A stretch of DNA of 64,000 nt from Curvularia sp. ZM96 (lineage: Eukaryota > Ascomycota > Dothideomycetes > Pleosporales > Pleosporaceae). Under the pieces are notes generated by a model. The model saw nothing but the letters and a program-made list of their open reading frames with translations, did not search any database and had not been told where the DNA came from. The stretch is taken from NCBI GenBank assembly GCA_022457065.1, contig JAJGBQ010000008.1, forward strand, positions 806,001 through 870,000, in the 5' to 3' direction. Below, one piece after another: positions 51,632 through 62,088 of this stretch. Made by a program: the position numbers and the translations under genes. Within the stretch, counting starts at the first letter, position 1. The number at the start of each line of letters is the position of its first letter.

Positions 51632-52894
51632 GGTTAGGCGAGTTAGCTGTTGGCGATAGACTGTGAGATTGCCAAGTAACTCTGGTGGAAAGGTGCTATG
51701 GAAGTTCAACTGATAGTAACGACTATCAACTTTGTAAAGTAAAGAGCTTGTATGAAAACACAATTTGAATTGACCACACCAAGTGTGATAATAAGATCCG
51801 TTCATGGTTCGAACCTACTGCTTCCAGTCCTGCCACCAACGATGGTGAGGTCGTCCTGTGATGGCCTGTCACCACTGATGACAAGGCCTTGGCGTGATGG
51901 CAATCACGTGACCCTCAGCACCGCGGTGATCTGCCTGCTGACGGTTCCCGAGTGAGGCTCCTCAACCGCTCGTTGTCAGCATCGAGAATAGGAATTTTCT
52001 TGCTTGTTACTTGTAACAATTCTACACTTAGCTCTATTTCTGGCTCTTGAATCTCGCTGCAACATTTTCGAACTCCATAAATCTACCAAACAAGTGCGCG
52101 CGACGAGGTTTTGTATGGGGATTAAGTACTCAAGAGCTCTGTAGCATGATGATTTGGGGGGACTAGATTTCACGGCTTCGGCGATAGAAATGGCCCCATT
52201 CGATCACGTAGTAACGCTAACGCTAAGCTTGTTTCAGCGCAGTTCACACTCTAACCGGCGCCTCATACATATTGGTTAGCACTCTTCGGCTGAATCAAAG
52301 TCCTGGCGCTGGCACTGACGATAAGCATACGCCACCGAACGTTATTTCCACACTGCCTCACCACTTACCACCAACATAGACTTTACTGTCGCGAGCACAA
52401 CAAATTTGCAGTTTTGCTGTTGGATTCGTTTCAAAGCAAAAGGTCTACCTTATGTAATAATAGCATTTTCCCGTTCTTATTAGTCTAATGCCAAAGTTCT
52501 TTCCATAATTATGACTGGTTAGCTTTACTAACCATAGGACATAAATCAGTATTCACTAATTCAAATGCGTGAGGCAAGGTCGCGATTATCGCCCACGCCG
52601 CACTAACGCTATGTGCAGCTGTAGGATACAAAGGTCTTGCTATACGGGGAATCAGTCAGCAGCACGTTTTTGGTCAAGACTGGAGTAGATATAATGCAAC
52701 CCGTATTGGGGCTCCCTTTCAAATCTCTCAAACCTTCGAGGACCAGGCAATGCGAAGCATATGGCTGCTTGCCGTGCCACCCCGCATCTTGTCGTCTTCC
52801 TCTTAATCCTCCCATATAGTGGGTTAATCCAAGTCGAGGACCGAATTCCCTATTCTTTACTCTTTAGAAGTCATCTGTAACCTGTTATATACAG
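51632..52894. other. Intergenic
   Basis: No gene or assigned repeat; AT-rich around 52430-52560. Confidence 0.5.
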
Positions 52895-53685
52895 ATGGCT
52901 CCAACCTTTGAAGAGTGAGTTTCATTTCTAATGCCAGCCCGGTTGAGCTAAAGTGCAGCAGCTTGATCCAATCACCTCAGTTTACCTTCTTCGTTGGCGA
53001 TGAGAGAAAGCCTGTCGTGGTGCATGCGGCTGCAATTGCTGCTACCAGTCAGCATCTAGATGCACTCGTCAATGGTGGGATGCAGGAATGTGAAACGGGA
53101 TGTGCGACGATCGAAGATATCAGGGTTGACGACTTCATCCGGTTCTGTGAATACGCTTACCGCGGGGACTATACGGTACCTCCGTGGGAAGAACTCCCGC
53201 CAGAATCAAGCTCTACACTCAGCAAGAAGTGTCAGAACAAGGACGACGATGATTACCTAAACGATGATAACCCCAAAGATCTGGCCCTGCAACACTCCAT
53301 ACCCAAACGCAATAGTGCCGCAGACCGAAATTTCACGCCAGTCCTTCTCGCTCACGCACGGCTCTACTGCTTTGCGCACCTACGTCTAATAATGCCGCTT
53401 AAAACGTTAGCCCTCTACAAGCTGCATAAGGCACTCATGAACCCCGAGTTGTGCACAAAGCGCGTAGGAGATATCATTGAGCTCGCGAGAAATGCGTACT
53501 CGAACCCAAATCTACCAGATAGAAACGATGATGGAACTATCGACGACCTGCGGAAACTAGTGGTCGAGTATATTGTGTGCGAGATCGACACTATTGGCAA
53601 GTGTGATGAATTTGTCAAGTATATGAAAGAGGGCGGTGAATTTGTGGGGGATTTCTGGAGAATAGCAAGAGACCATATGGGTTGA
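52895..53685 (+). CDS. BTB/POZ-domain protein, two exons (248 aa)
   Basis: The start is ATG 52895. Exon 1 is 52895-52914 (MAPTFEE). The 44-nt intron is 52915-52958 (GTGAGT...GCTAAAGTGCAG, phase 2). Exon 2 is 52959-53685. The join gives MAPTFEDSLIQSPQFTFFVG, a typical start for fungal BTB proteins. The BTB domain spans about residues 8-100: FTFFVGDERKPVVVHAAAIA, ATSQHLDALVNGGMQE and VDDFIRFCEYAYRGDYTVP. An acidic low-complexity linker follows (KDDDDYLNDDNP). The C-terminal helical half has ARLYCFAHLRLIMPLKTLAL, as in many fungal BTB-only proteins. They often act as adaptors for Cullin-3 ligases or as dimerisation modules; the partner is unknown. The frame is intact. Confidence 0.85.
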
Positions 53686-54471
53686 TATGGGCGCACAGTA
53701 GTGTGATTTTGAGAAAGTAACCCGTTAACTCATAATTGCCATGTGGCTGCATGAGAAGCAGAAGGCGATGCTGAGTTTAAAGGGGAGCAAACGCGAGCTG
53801 GCGAAACGTAGATTGTGTTGTGAGTTATGCATTCAGTTATGCAGGCATTACCCGAACTAGCTTAGCGCGTACCTATAGTGGCGATCTTCTGCCCAAACAA
53901 ATCGATCACTCTTACTCCAACTTTTTCAGATTGAAGAAGATAAAACTCTAGTATCTATGACGACTAAAATCCAGGACGCCGCTTCGTAGATATCCGTCGC
54001 ACGGATAGAACCAGAAATGATAATAACTCTGAGTTTGAGGGGTTTGTTGTTTCATGGACTAGTCGCAATATATACGGCTGCTTGTATTCTAGCCCTACCA
54101 ATTAGACTAGCTTACTTACCTAATCAGCTGATCTGGATGATCCCTTGATCTGATCTGTTCGGCTTGATCAGATCAGGTGATCAGATCAGCGATCAATACG
54201 GTTGGGTTGTGACAACTTCCCATTGGGGAGACGGTCCCCAGATCGCGATTCCTTGCATTGGAGCTGCTGACGGAGATTTGATGAACGTTATTAGCATAGC
54301 AGCACCACGCTCTCTCTAACCCAAAGACACTAGGCTAAAAGAAATACAGTTGTAAAGCTGTAGTTAGTTCACACGTTTGCCTCAAGATCGTATGGGTCTT
54401 GTGGCATAATTGCAAAGGTAGGATGAGAAAGTGCTTCGGCGGATAAGATAGGTTAACTACTTGACGTAACC
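53686..54471. other. Intergenic with palindromic GATC cluster
   Basis: No gene. A striking run of TGATC/GATCA motifs lies at 54121-54195. Confidence 0.5.
54145..54188. repeat. Palindromic TGATC-rich hairpin
   Basis: TGATCTGATC (54146-54155) pairs with GATCAGATCA (54166-54175). A second copy, GATCAGATCA, lies just after (54179-54188), giving two alternative hairpins. Confidence 0.75.
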
Positions 54472-56444
54472 TCAAGCTTCGCATTTAAATATTGCCATAC
54501 GATCAGGACGAACGTGGGTAACACTATCTACAGCATCTGTAGGTCCTGTGATAAATTGTGCAACACGAGTCCAAAGAAGATCAGCCGGTTGAGTGACCAA
54601 GACAAAGTCTTGAACAGAAGGATGATACTCAAGACAAGGTAAACAAACAGACTCACCGCCAATGTTCCCAATACAACGACAATGTTCTGAGACCCAACCT
54701 CCATGTCCCAGTCTGATGACCGCGAACCTATCTACTAGGTCGCACTTGTTTAAACGCACCAACTGGAGAGCGGGCCCAAAAATTCTTTTCAAGGTTTCCT
54801 TAGTCAGCGCGCCGACCGCAGCAAATCGGTTCCTGGGACCCAAAGCACCATACGCCTGTACCACCAGGTACGACCTTGGTACGTCCTTCTCAGATTTGGC
54901 AACATCAATACGGCATTCGCAATGAAACAGGGTAGTTTTATGGCATACTGGTATATTACCAGTTTCCTTCACAAGATATCCATGAACTACTCCGTTGTGG
55001 AACACGACACCGACGGAGATCGTGAGTCTCTGCAAAACTAGCGCAAGGTTAGCTTTTTAATAACGAAAGGGCCGCTGCTATATAACACACCTCTTATATG
55101 CTTTATTAAGAACTTCACTTGTCTCTGTGTGCTAGAGAAGAAACAAAGCGCCACTCCAGCCGCTTGCGCCTTCAACCAGTGTATCCATGCCTCCTCTACT
55201 CCCACCATTTCTGCAGCTGCTACATCTGGACATCTCTTCTTATAGTTTACGATCTTCTCATATTTCAGAAAATCGCGCAAACTTGCCTTTGGCCCAAATT
55301 GCTTTACGACTATTAACTGTAACTCTGTAGGAAGTTTAGAAAAACGCTCTATCAGCTCCTTGGAGTCTCCTGACTCAACTCCTCGACTAACAAGACAACA
55401 TATAGCGTCTTTACTTTTGTAAGAGTTTGCTCCGTGAAACGCCATGCGGATTTTGTTGTCTCTCGCATCAATACCTTCTCCTTTGCTTAGAAGACGACTA
55501 ACAATTTCCATGTCACCGCGGGCAATGGCGTCGTGAAGTACTGTGTGGCCTTTGTTATCCTTTGCTTTGATACTTGCGCCCTCATTAACTAGGGAGTTGA
55601 CGATATCTACGTCGCCGCGAGCTGCTGCTTCATGAAGTGGAGTCAAACCTGAGAAGTTTTTCGCATTCACGCATGCCCCCTTCTTAGCTAACACGCCAAA
55701 TACAAATTGCCCTTCATTAGCTGCTTCATGAAGGGGGGTATTGCCTAAGCTGTTTTGTGCATTTACGTGCGCTCCTTTGTTAACGAGCAGGACAATGGCC
55801 TTTCTTTTGCCGTGAGCAGCTGCCATATGAAGTGGAGTCCGACCAAGCTCATCGTTTGCATGAACATCTGCCCCATTGTCCAAAAGATAAGCGATGGTTT
55901 TCACGTGGCCGCGTGCAGCTGCATCGTGCAGCGCAGTACGACGTCTTCCATCTGTTGCATCAACATACATTCCTTTGTTGCAAAGACAACGAACTGAGCT
56001 CACACTGCCGCTAGCAGCTGCCTCGTGAAGCGCGGTGCAGCCAAGATAGTTCTCCATGGTCATATCGGCCCCCTTCTCAATAAGCAGGTTCACGGCTTTT
56101 TTCTTGCCACTGGCAGCTGCTTCATGAAGTGGAGTCCAACCAAGGTCATCTTTCGCATTGATTGCTGCTCTCTTAACCAAAAGACGCTTGATGATTTTGA
56201 TGTGGCCACGAGAAGCGGCTTCGTGAAGCGCGGTACGGTTATTGCGATCTTTAAGGTCAGCCCTGAAGCCTTTAGAGAGAAGTAAAACTACTGCTTTGTT
56301 ACGGCCCCATAGGCATGCGATGTGTACAAGTGATTGCCCGTTTACGTCAGCCTCAGGGGCGATGCGCTCTTTGTCAATCATTCGCTGTATGTTGTTTATA
56401 TCGCCTTGAACTATAGCTGAGCTGAGAGCGGAATTGGTTTGCAT
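54472..56444 (-). CDS. Ankyrin-repeat protein with an unrecognised C-terminal domain, two exons (639 aa)
   Basis: The start is ATG 56444 (MQTNSALSSAIVQGDINNIQ). Exon 1 is 55091-56444. The intron is 55038-55090 (GTGTGT...GCTAACC...GCGCTAG, phase 1). Exon 2 is 54472-55037. About ten or eleven ankyrin repeats (residues 35-370) follow the consensus, e.g. GWTPLHEAAASGKKKAVNLL and GRTPLHMAAAHGKRKAIVLL. A linker with SKLPTELQLIVVKQFGPKAS is followed by a helical region (AWIHWLKAQAAGVALCFFSS). Exon 2 encodes a compact module: RLTISVGVVFHNGVVHGYLV, FAAVGALTKETLKRIFGPAL and a cysteine cluster (SEHCRCIGNIGGESVCLPC) that could bind metal. This module recurs at 56989-57554 and perhaps 62089-62712. Ankyrin repeats mediate protein binding. 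I do not recognise the C-terminal domain. Confidence 0.82.
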
Positions 56445-56988
56445 GTCGTGGTCCTTGGGCTGGTTTACTCCTACTCCTTCGTCTCATGCTGGCTGTGAAA
56501 TATGTGACTTTGAGTCCTTCGCGTTGCTACGTCGCATGTACCACTTGGCACAAACGCGACCTCTTATGCCTCACTACGCATATCTGACATAAGATTCGTT
56601 CTAGAGATAATCAATTATTTGCGAGTTCAAGTTTTACGTACCAGGAAAGAACTAGCATGTTATGAAGAGCTCAGCATGTGTTGAAGTAATATGGCCATAG
56701 ATGCACTAAGCTGCAATAAGTCATTTACGTAGGATAAGCTGTAAAGTAAGCGCCATCACATCACTATTTGCAGGGAAAACAAGGGGGCGATTCGCGATAG
56801 ACTACGATGGGCGAAAATCAGTATCTGATCCGCGTTGCATACGCGTGTTCTTAGATCAGAGTCGGTAATTACCTGTTTAGGATGTATTGGGGGTCAATTC
56901 ACATTAGACTAGGTCTGCATAGTTGATTCAATTCTGTAGTGATGGATAGAATACAAAAGACTTCTCAAATAACAAACTACACTACTAT
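56445..56988. other. Intergenic with family C repeat
   Basis: Promoter of the ankyrin gene on the left and repeat family C (56785-56903). No gene. Confidence 0.5.
56785..56903 (-). repeat. Dispersed repeat family C, copy 2
   Basis: The reverse complement shows GACCCCCAATACAT, AAACAGGTAATTACCGA, GCGTATGCAACGCGGATCAG and TTTTCGCCCAT, colinear with 43717-43830. Confidence 0.8.
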
Positions 56989-57852
56989 TTACACATGCTT
57001 TGGACATTCGAGCCATACTGGCCAAGCCCGGTGATGATATTTGATAGCGTCAAAGACATCCATGATTCCGGTGTACCAAGCACACTTGAGGTCAGGAAAT
57101 CTTCCCTGATATCGACTGACACGCACAAAAACTCCTGCCTCGTCGCTCCGTTGGCGGCATGATTGGCAAGGAAGAAAAGGAGCAACATTGCAATCACAGT
57201 GATCAGATGCCCATGCTCCGGCAATGAGTTGGGCTACTACCCGATTGTCTGCCCACGCTGCCTTCTCCAAGCAAGCAAATTCCATTGCTGGTCCAAACAC
57301 TCTATTCATAGTCTTCTTCGTCAAAAGCCCGACCGCTGCCATCCTGGATGGACGGGTGTTGTCGATGTAAAATTCCACAACAAAGTACGACCGCCGCAGT
57401 TCCACGTCCTCATCACCGTTGGTGTCGACTTCACAATACCGGCATAGCCCACTACGCTTGCACGTGGGCGCACACCCGCGCTCCTTCACAAGATACCCGG
57501 TTACCACTCTGTCCCGCAGTATAATACCAACTGACACTGAAAGATCCTGAAGCACTATACACATGTTGGTAGCGCATAACTTTACAGCATGCAACTTCAG
57601 GTAACGCACTCTTCATGTGCCTCAGTAAAAACCGAACCTCCTGATCGATTCCTTCAAATCTGCACAGGACAACCCCCGCCAGTTGCACCCCGAGCCACTC
57701 TCTAAACGCATCCTGCGTTGACACTTTCCAGGGCAAACAATCTCGTCGTACTTGACCAAATCTACTACAGCCGCGTCTGCTCTAGGCGCCTCCGCAGTGT
57801 AACACTGCACACCGCCGCAAAGCCCTCGAAAAGAAAGACAGTCATCCGACAT
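56989..57852 (-). pseudogene. Degenerate tandem paralogue of the ankyrin gene, without ankyrin repeats
   Basis: The C-terminal module lies in 56989-57554: MLQDLSVSVGIILRDRVVTG, RMAAVGLLTKKTMNRVFGPA and a cysteine cluster with SDHCDCNVAPFLPCQSC. It is preceded by an intron in the same place and phase as in the ankyrin gene (GTGCGT donor near 57617, TATAG acceptor at 57555). The upstream exon reads STQDAFREWLGVQLAGVVLC, RFEGIDQEVRFLLRHMK, matching the linker of the ankyrin gene. Further upstream a frameshift near 57735 separates VDLVKYDEIVCPGK from that frame. No ankyrin repeats exist upstream, so this is a truncated, frameshifted duplicate. The exon 2 module itself is intact and may be conserved. 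Confidence 0.7.
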
Positions 57853-58379
57853 TTTTGCACAGAAAATGCAGACAAAAGGAAAACGGACTAAAGCTAGGCG
57901 CTATCAAAGAGAAACACCTATGTACCGCCGTGGCGAATATTACGCTCCTTGGAAAAGCTCGCAAACTGCTGACTCAAACCAATGACGCCCACTGTCGAGT
58001 AAGCAGTTCGAAGGATGCGGCCTGGCCCACCGTGCTGCAAACCTCTCTACCGTGCCACATAGTGACGTGACGTGCTCAATGATCAGTATGCCTTGGCACT
58101 ACCGAGCGTTGGTTTTTAGTCCTCTTCTTGGCCACCTTCGTACTTACGTATTCTTAGCCTCTAAGAATCGTATTGTATGGCGACAAGACTATTTTGTGTG
58201 AAACAGTCTTTCCAAATACAACATGTATAAGAGTTGCTTCCAAGTTACCTATTCACAATACCTTGCATCTTTGTGAAAACCAACTCTACGAGCCTTGACA
58301 CTCAGACATTTGTACCGTGTATACTCAAGGTCAATCTTCATGAAGGTCTGCAAGCAAACTAGGCTAGTTGATTATGACC
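57853..58379. other. Intergenic with family A copy
   Basis: Family A occupies 57950-58200. No gene. Confidence 0.5.
57950..58200 (-). repeat. Dispersed repeat family A, copy at 58 kb
   Basis: Shares GTAAGCAGTTCGAAGGATGC, TACCGTGCCACATAGTGACG, GATCAGTATGCCTTGGCACT and CCACCTTCGTAC with 61010-61200. Confidence 0.82.
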
Positions 58380-58998
58380 AGTTGGAACATGTCCGAGCGT
58401 TATGACCACTTCGTCTACACTTGCTACACTTGCTACAGCCCCGTTGGCTATCCCCACCACGAGACTTCTTTGACGTAAGAGTGGTTTACACAGGCTTCCT
58501 TTTGTGTTCTCTTCGCTTCGTAACCTTTGATAATGGATCTTTAGGGCTAGTAGTACGGGCAGCTTGAAGAGGGGTCTGGTGTCTCAATGATTTTGCCCAT
58601 GCAATAGCCTTTGCGAATAGTCCTTGCTGAGGAGCTGTTGGTCCTACGCCTTCGTGCTTTGACTGCGATTCAAGCTTGTTCGTATTAGAAGGCGTTTCTG
58701 GCTGGGGTGGCTGTGGTGGGGCCCGAGAGCGCACGTCAAGGTGATCAATGACTCCCGGCGTGTTGGCAGGGAGTAGCCCTGCTGCCCGAGAATTCTTTCT
58801 GTATCCTTCGGACGTGGTCATGGCTAAAAGGTCTTCTAGAAGAAGGTATAGGTCTTCGTCGTCCGAAATTCCATACTACTCACGTAGCTTTTCCCAATCC
58901 AAAGTTGTTGTCGACTTAATTGGACGAAACACAGGCTGCCTAGGCGGTTTCTTTCTTACAGGCCTCCTACCACACGCTAGTGGTCGTTCATCTGCCAT
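58380..58998 (-). pseudogene. Transposon-associated ORF with C-terminal zinc knuckle
   Basis: The frame starts at ATG 58998 (MADERPLACGRRPVRKKPPR) and meets a TAG at about 58877 within WEKLREXYGISDDEDLYLLL (X is the stop). It continues to 58486. Beyond its stop the DNA still encodes GCSKCRRSGHNARTC-like zinc-knuckle residues near 58400-58440. The TAG fits a C-to-T change of CAG, as RIP would produce. Alternatively GTGAGT at 58883 and TTCTTCTAG at 58836 could form a 48-nt intron removing the stop, giving 154 residues. A Pro-rich linker and a Lys/Arg tail are present. It resembles the relic at 50620-51065, but no transposase core remains. Confidence 0.45.
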
Positions 58999-59633
58999 AG
59001 CTGCCACCTCATAGAGCTAGGACGCGAAGCCCTGCGAATTCAGACTAAGAATATGTCGTGTAGTCGTCTGCTTTTCGATTGTAGTAAGCTTTAGGCGGTG
59101 TGCCTGTGCCTGGCCTCAATGCTTGATTCCACGGATTCGATCAAAGAGCGGTTGATGTCGTAACTACGTTAAAAGCTGCGGTAACGCGCCGTGCGCTCTC
59201 AAATTGACCTGAGGCATAGGCTTGAAGATCAAGAACGATTCTGCTTTCTTGCTGAGTTAGTATTGCGTGCTGTAACTAAAATGTTGTGGTTTGTACATGA
59301 TGTTCGCAACGCCAAGGAAAAGCGGCCATATCGGTGGTCAAACACAATAGGGAAAACACATACTGAAATGATATTTGTCTACTCCGTACTCATTGGTATA
59401 CTACCAACTGAAGAATATGAGCAGAAGGGGAGAATTTTGGGAAGCAAACGCGTTACGCGTAGGCGTATAGGGGCACACGTGTATGTAAGAGAGAAAGGGG
59501 GCTGGGCAGACGCTGGATTGGGAAAGGTCGCCAGGTAGCGAGATCAATCTGCAGGGGCAGGTAAAACGCGTTATTCCCAAAGGGACCATAATTTCGTTGG
59601 CTCATACTCCGTACAGTGTTTCAAACCCACGCT
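58999..59633. other. Intergenic with family B repeat
   Basis: Contains family B copy 2 (59445-59590). The plus-strand frame at 59191-59538 runs into the repeat and is not accepted. Confidence 0.5.
59445..59590 (+). repeat. Dispersed repeat family B, copy 2
   Basis: Colinear with 6660-6800 (see that entry). It lies directly next to the 3' end of a pseudogene. Confidence 0.7.
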
Positions 59634-60178
59634 TCATTCCTGCATCAGCTCTACAGCTTCGCTCCGTCGCTTAGCCTTGAGACCGTCTTTGTATATGAAG
59701 GCGCGCAGGATGGGTCTCCCCTCCGCGCGTTCCTCTTCTTTATGTATCTTAAGACCATAAGGAGTATTGGAGCAGGAAACGGTACTCATCGCACCAGTGA
59801 ACTTTGAGAAAGCTTCTCTCAGCATCTGTGTACCGCGGATTCGTGCCGGTAGGGCGTGCTGGTTCTAATTCAAGAGTATTGAGATCATACCCAGCCTGGT
59901 AGTCCAGCCATCTTTGCTGTTCACTGGGCTCCCATTGACAGCTCAGCATGTATGGTATGTCTTTTCGAAATGTAGACAGACCCATTTTCGGACTTCCGGA
60001 TTGATTTCTGATTTTTTGTGCTGAAGAGTGGTCCGCTGGGGTCGAAGTACGCCATGCTTTTGCCCCGGCTATCTTTCATAGTTCCCTTTTTTGTTAGGTC
60101 GACGTCAACTTCTACGTCGTAGCCATCAGAAATCCCAATTCGGACCTCCAATGACGTTAGAGATGAGATCAGGCACAT
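59634..60178 (-). pseudogene. Frameshifted Pleosporales orphan gene
   Basis: Three overlapping minus-strand frames form one protein when read in sequence. The first is MCLISSLTSLEVRIGISDGY to SENG (60178 to about 59985). The second is LSTFRKDIPYMLSCQWEPSE to SFLKVHWCDEYRFLLQ (to about 59765). The third is YGLKIHKEEERAEGRPILRA (to 59634). Two single-base frameshifts separate them. The segment RYTDAERSFLKVHWCDEYRF resembles a family of uncharacterised Pleosporales proteins known to me only by pattern. No function can be assigned. Confidence 0.55.
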
Positions 60179-60639
60179 GCAGAACCTGCTTGAAGTGTAG
60201 AGAACCGTGAGAAGATATACTAGACAGGTTTAGCGAACGTTAGTAGAGATCTCCACCTTACCAACTCCCATCACCGGCAGATAGCCAGTGGAGGTGACAA
60301 CTGAATGTTTGATCGTAGAAGCAAAGGGAGTATAGGTCCTGAACCAGTCCCGATCTTTTACAACGCTGGTCAGCATTAGTAGAAACTTGTCTTGGTGGTC
60401 TATGCCCTACTCACTGGACATTGGAAAGGTTCAGCCAGACCCAGTCTGAACAAATCGGCGCATCATTATTCGTATCCATCGTGCTACGCATAGTTCTTAT
60501 TGAAAGATGCGTGGGCGAATGTCGGATGGCATGTAGTGGAGTAATAAGAGTATAGATCTTGAGTAGGAACGGTATAAAGCTCCCGGTGTCAAGACTGTAG
60601 AGGATGGCTTTCGCGGAAAAGAGGCAGGGTGCGATGACC

Positions 60640-60930
60640 AGATAACTAGGCAGGTAATTTGTGTGTTGTACTTGTACGCGTAACTCAAGATGAACACATT
60701 GGCCTATAAGAGCTCAATACCTACAACTATATACAGAGGTTTCATGCAGAGTTCTGTGTCGCTCTGTAGTGCCAAGCGGGAAAGGTCAACAGACTAGATC
60801 ACGTGACTTGGTGCGGCACAGAAGGAGGATTGTGGCGCAGCGCTTCGGCTGCGATCCCTCAAACTGCTTACTGGGTTTTGTGCAGAAGCGTTTTCGGCGG
60901 TCGTAGCATGGCGTGCATATACAGGACACT
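60640..60930 (+). repeat. Dispersed repeat family A, copy at 60.8 kb
   Basis: GTACTTGTACGCGTAACTCA, then AAGAGCTCAATACCTACAAC, GATCACGTGACTTGGTGCGG, GAGGATTGTGGCGCAGCGCT and CCCTCAAACTGCTTACTGG: a near-complete unit. Confidence 0.85.
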
Positions 60931-61009
60931 CTATCACTGACAAGCAGTCGGCCCAACACGGCATAGTTCGCACCTGCAGAGATTAGGCGGTGTTACAATC
61001 CTCAGAAGC

Positions 61010-61200
61010 GCTCACAAATTGCTGACGTCTACTATGGGCTGGTAAGCAGTTTGGAGGATTCGATCCAAGACGCTGTGCCGCAATCCTTCCGAAGACGCCT
61101 TAGTCATGTGATATACTCAGGTACCGCTATGTCTTGGCACTACCAAGTGTCGGCTCTAAGTCATCTTCTCTACCATCTTCGTACATGTTCTTAGCTATTG
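61010..61200 (-). repeat. Dispersed repeat family A, copy at 61.1 kb
   Basis: GTAAGCAGTTTGGAGGATTC, GTGCCGCAATCCTTC, ATGTCTTGGCACTACCAAGT, matching 57950-58200. Confidence 0.85.
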
Positions 61201-61289
61201 TCGATGTTGACATGGATGCTCACTGAATATTGCGGCAAGGGATTCAAACAAAGCGTTATCCGCGTGAAAGCTCGCACGTTTCCGTACGG

Positions 61290-61930
61290 TCATGCAGGCA
61301 AACTGCTTACTTGGTAAGCCCACGGGCCAGTGATAAGTTCCAAGGATGCGGGACGAGTCAACTACGCCGCAATCCTTTCTCCACGCCACAATCACGTGAT
61401 TGACTGCTGACGAGCACACAGCCGAGGACCAATCAGAAAACGATTGTCTACGATTACGTTATTAATTTTACACGATCATGCCTGCACCAACTACAGGACA
61501 GCATATCAGTCGTACACGATCCGTTCCCTCACTTAGTACAACTCTAGAAATAGGCAATGAGCCCTTATGGCTTCAAACTAAGTTACGGAGCACCAGAATA
61601 ACACGAGAGTTACTGTTACGAACAAGCGGCACTGCTTACGACCGACAGGGTAGTAATCAGTTTCGAGGATTGCGGCACGGAAACGCCACGACGCAATCAC
61701 AAGAATCCTTCTTAATCACGCCGCATGTCACGTGACTGATCGACTACGATCAGTTAGCCGAGGACCGATCACTTCCCCAGCCAATCATAAGGAAATAGCC
61801 AAACTAATCGTACACGATCACAACCTTCACTTAGTATGTAGCAATAGGCATTGAGCCCTTACGGCTCGATGTGTTGAACTTAAGTTACGAGTACAAGTAC
61901 AATGTACAAGTTACTTGCAGAGACACTGTT
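61290..61930 (-). repeat. Two head-to-tail family A units
   Basis: Read in reverse complement, 61930-61640 and 61625-61290 each begin with GTAACT...GTACTCGTAACTTA, followed by a GGGCTCA block and a CACGTGA core, and then the [GC]CTGATTACT/ATCCTTGGAAC region. The inner unit ends near 61300. Confidence 0.8.
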
Positions 61931-62088
61931 CATATCACCCTGTTACTTCATCTGGGAAAACTAACTACCTAGAGTCTTGACACTAGAAGTCTTATTTTGC
62001 TTTTATTCAAGACCTTTACTCTGAACACGCACGTCACAAAAGCCATTAGTCAAAGGTCTCCATACAAAACTCTTATGTACACATTGCT

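Larger units (their letters stand above)
60179..62088. other. Block of family A repeats
   Basis: No gene. At least four family A units occur between 60640 and 61930, in both orientations. Confidence 0.7.

Noticed and set aside
52915..52958. BTB gene starting at the non-ATG codon at 52915
   Set aside because: GTGAGT at this position is a splice donor. The ATG at 52895 plus a 44-nt intron gives a standard BTB N-terminus.
59191..59538. Plus-strand hypothetical protein
   Set aside because: Its 3' half lies in repeat family B, and the 5' half has no recognisable motif or start context.
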